A stretch of 7,463 bases of DNA, from contig CAJXNF010000131.1 in assembly GCA_913056375.1 (NCBI GenBank), positions 1 to 7,463 on the forward strand. Direction: 5' to 3'. Position 1 is the first letter of the stretch, and the number at the start of each line of letters is the position of its first letter. The DNA is from an uncultured Pseudomonadota bacterium. GTDB lineage: Bacteria; SAR324; NAC60-12. Shown piece after piece: positions 7,147 through 7,463 of the stretch. The translations under genes were made by a program, and so were the position numbers. The notes below the pieces were generated by a model. It did no database searches. It saw only the letters and a program-made list of their open reading frames with translations, and was not told the origin of the DNA.

Positions 7147-7199
7147 AAATAGTTGGTGGCGTTTACAGCCTTAAAACAGGAAAGGTTGCAATGCTATAA
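7092..7199 (+). pseudogene. C-terminal fragment of a probable beta-carbonic anhydrase
   Basis: In the frame ending at TAA 7197-7199, 35 codons read RIREKSQILKEMEDNGEI, then KIVGGVYSLKTGKVAML. The pattern I-R-x-x-S-x-I-L-x-x-x-x-x-x-G-E-I-x-I-V-G-x-x-Y-x-L-x-T-G-K-V is the usual ending of bacterial beta-carbonic anhydrases (zinc enzymes hydrating CO2), where the final strand and tail lie. The frame is open back to 7050, but upstream of about 7090 it shows no resemblance, and the zinc-binding Cys-Asp/His-Cys core is absent. It overlaps the preceding membrane-protein frame, so a second join lies at about 7085-7100. The stop is probably the natural one. The assignment rests on about 30 residues recognised from memory, so a database search could change it. 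As a remnant it cannot encode an enzyme. Confidence 0.55.
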
Positions 7200-7277
7200 T
7201 TTATAATATTATATTTCTATGTATTAAAAACTATTGTTAGGTACTAGTAGTATAATTTTAACTGTGATATTAATAAA
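7200..7277. other. Very AT-rich non-coding stretch
   Basis: Seventy-eight bases with very low G+C between two gene fragments. It contains only short trivial palindromes such as TACTAGTA at 7242-7249 and ATAATATTAT at 7204-7213. No coding signal, tRNA or terminator-like hairpin is apparent. Composition falls from about 31 to about 16 percent G+C around 7200, so another join may lie here or between here and 7308. Confidence 0.5.
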
Positions 7278-7463
7278 TTAAAATTGTAATCTCATGAACA
7301 AAACTTCATTAAAAAATAAAGTGGTTATTTTTTCTAATTTTGAAAAGTTTTCCTTTTTAATTTTATTTTTTTTTAATGATGAAAACTTTAGAACTATTGC
7401 ATCAACTTTTGGTATTGGTATAAATTTTTCTTTTTTTATAAAAAGTTTTTTTTCAATTTTAAA
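7278..7463 (-). pseudogene. C-terminal fragment of a probable KsgA/RsmA 16S rRNA dimethyltransferase, open at window edge
   Basis: The minus strand is open from the right edge to TAA at 7278-7280 (61 codons). It contains KEKFIPIPKVDAIVLKFSSL (residues 11-30 of the visible piece); the F-x-P-x-P-K-V-D-x-x-V-L/V pattern marks the end of the methyltransferase domain of KsgA/RsmA, which dimethylates two adenines near the 3' end of 16S rRNA. It is followed by FSKLEKITTLFFN, matching the start of the C-terminal helical domain in AT-rich bacteria, where an x-R-R/K-K-M-I run should come next. Instead it reads EVLFMRLQF and stops, so the match ends near 7308. The same DNA on the plus strand is also open from ATG 7294 to the edge, giving a Phe/Ile-rich peptide that I take to be its shadow. 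G+C here is about 16 percent, extreme even for streamlined marine bacteria. Confidence 0.6.

Noticed and set aside
7204..7249. Short palindromes ATAATATTAT and TACTAGTA
   Set aside because: Expected by chance in DNA of this composition, and no element ends or repeats accompany them.
7294..7463. Plus-strand open frame from ATG 7294 to the right edge (56 codons, Phe/Ile-rich)
   Set aside because: The opposite strand carries a recognisable KsgA-like motif over the same bases, and a Phe-rich peptide is what the complement of Lys-rich AT-rich coding DNA gives.
6837..7463. Integron cassette array or insertion sequence as the explanation of the tail
   Set aside because: No attC-like sites, terminal inverted repeats, target duplications, integrase or transposase could be seen, and the pieces are truncated rather than complete cassettes.

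Overview
The window looks like roughly 6.8 kb of ordinary chromosome from a Gram-negative bacterium with a proteobacteria-like gene set, followed by about 630 bases that do not belong with it. The first part is about 51 percent G+C in the lines I counted by hand. The RarA C-terminus resembles alphaproteobacterial versions, but the lineage cannot be fixed from this sequence. From about position 6837 G+C drops to about 31 percent (6841-7200) and then about 16 percent (7201-7463).

Left part, minus strand: a sugar phosphate isomerase/epimerase-type TIM-barrel protein (1464-2519), a CDF zinc/divalent-cation exporter (535-1437) and a Gfo/Idh/MocA oxidoreductase that runs off the left edge (1-491). 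They are read in that order with gaps of 26 and 43 bases, so they are probably one operon. The isomerase and oxidoreductase fit together as a sugar or inositol-type catabolic pair; the cation exporter between them is unexpected.

A 183-base divergent intergenic region (2520-2702) carries a perfect 10-base inverted repeat. Rightward from it come rarA (replication-fork maintenance AAA+ ATPase, 2703-3953), then purE (4037-4519) and purK (4516-5652), which are translationally coupled. Together PurK and PurE make CAIR from AIR in purine synthesis. Next is an ACT-domain malic enzyme (5766-6884).

The malic enzyme matches its family up to about residue 357 and then stops matching, exactly where base composition shifts. 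The AT-rich tail holds three unrelated pieces of genes: an internal piece of a small membrane protein with a PGWGQFY motif, the C-terminal end of what looks like a beta-carbonic anhydrase in a second frame, and on the minus strand a C-terminal piece of what looks like the rRNA dimethyltransferase KsgA/RsmA. None is complete. The simplest reading is a chimeric contig end (assembly or amplification artefact); a real rearrangement is possible but less likely. I see no CRISPR array, tRNA, rRNA, transposase or convincing new system in the window.
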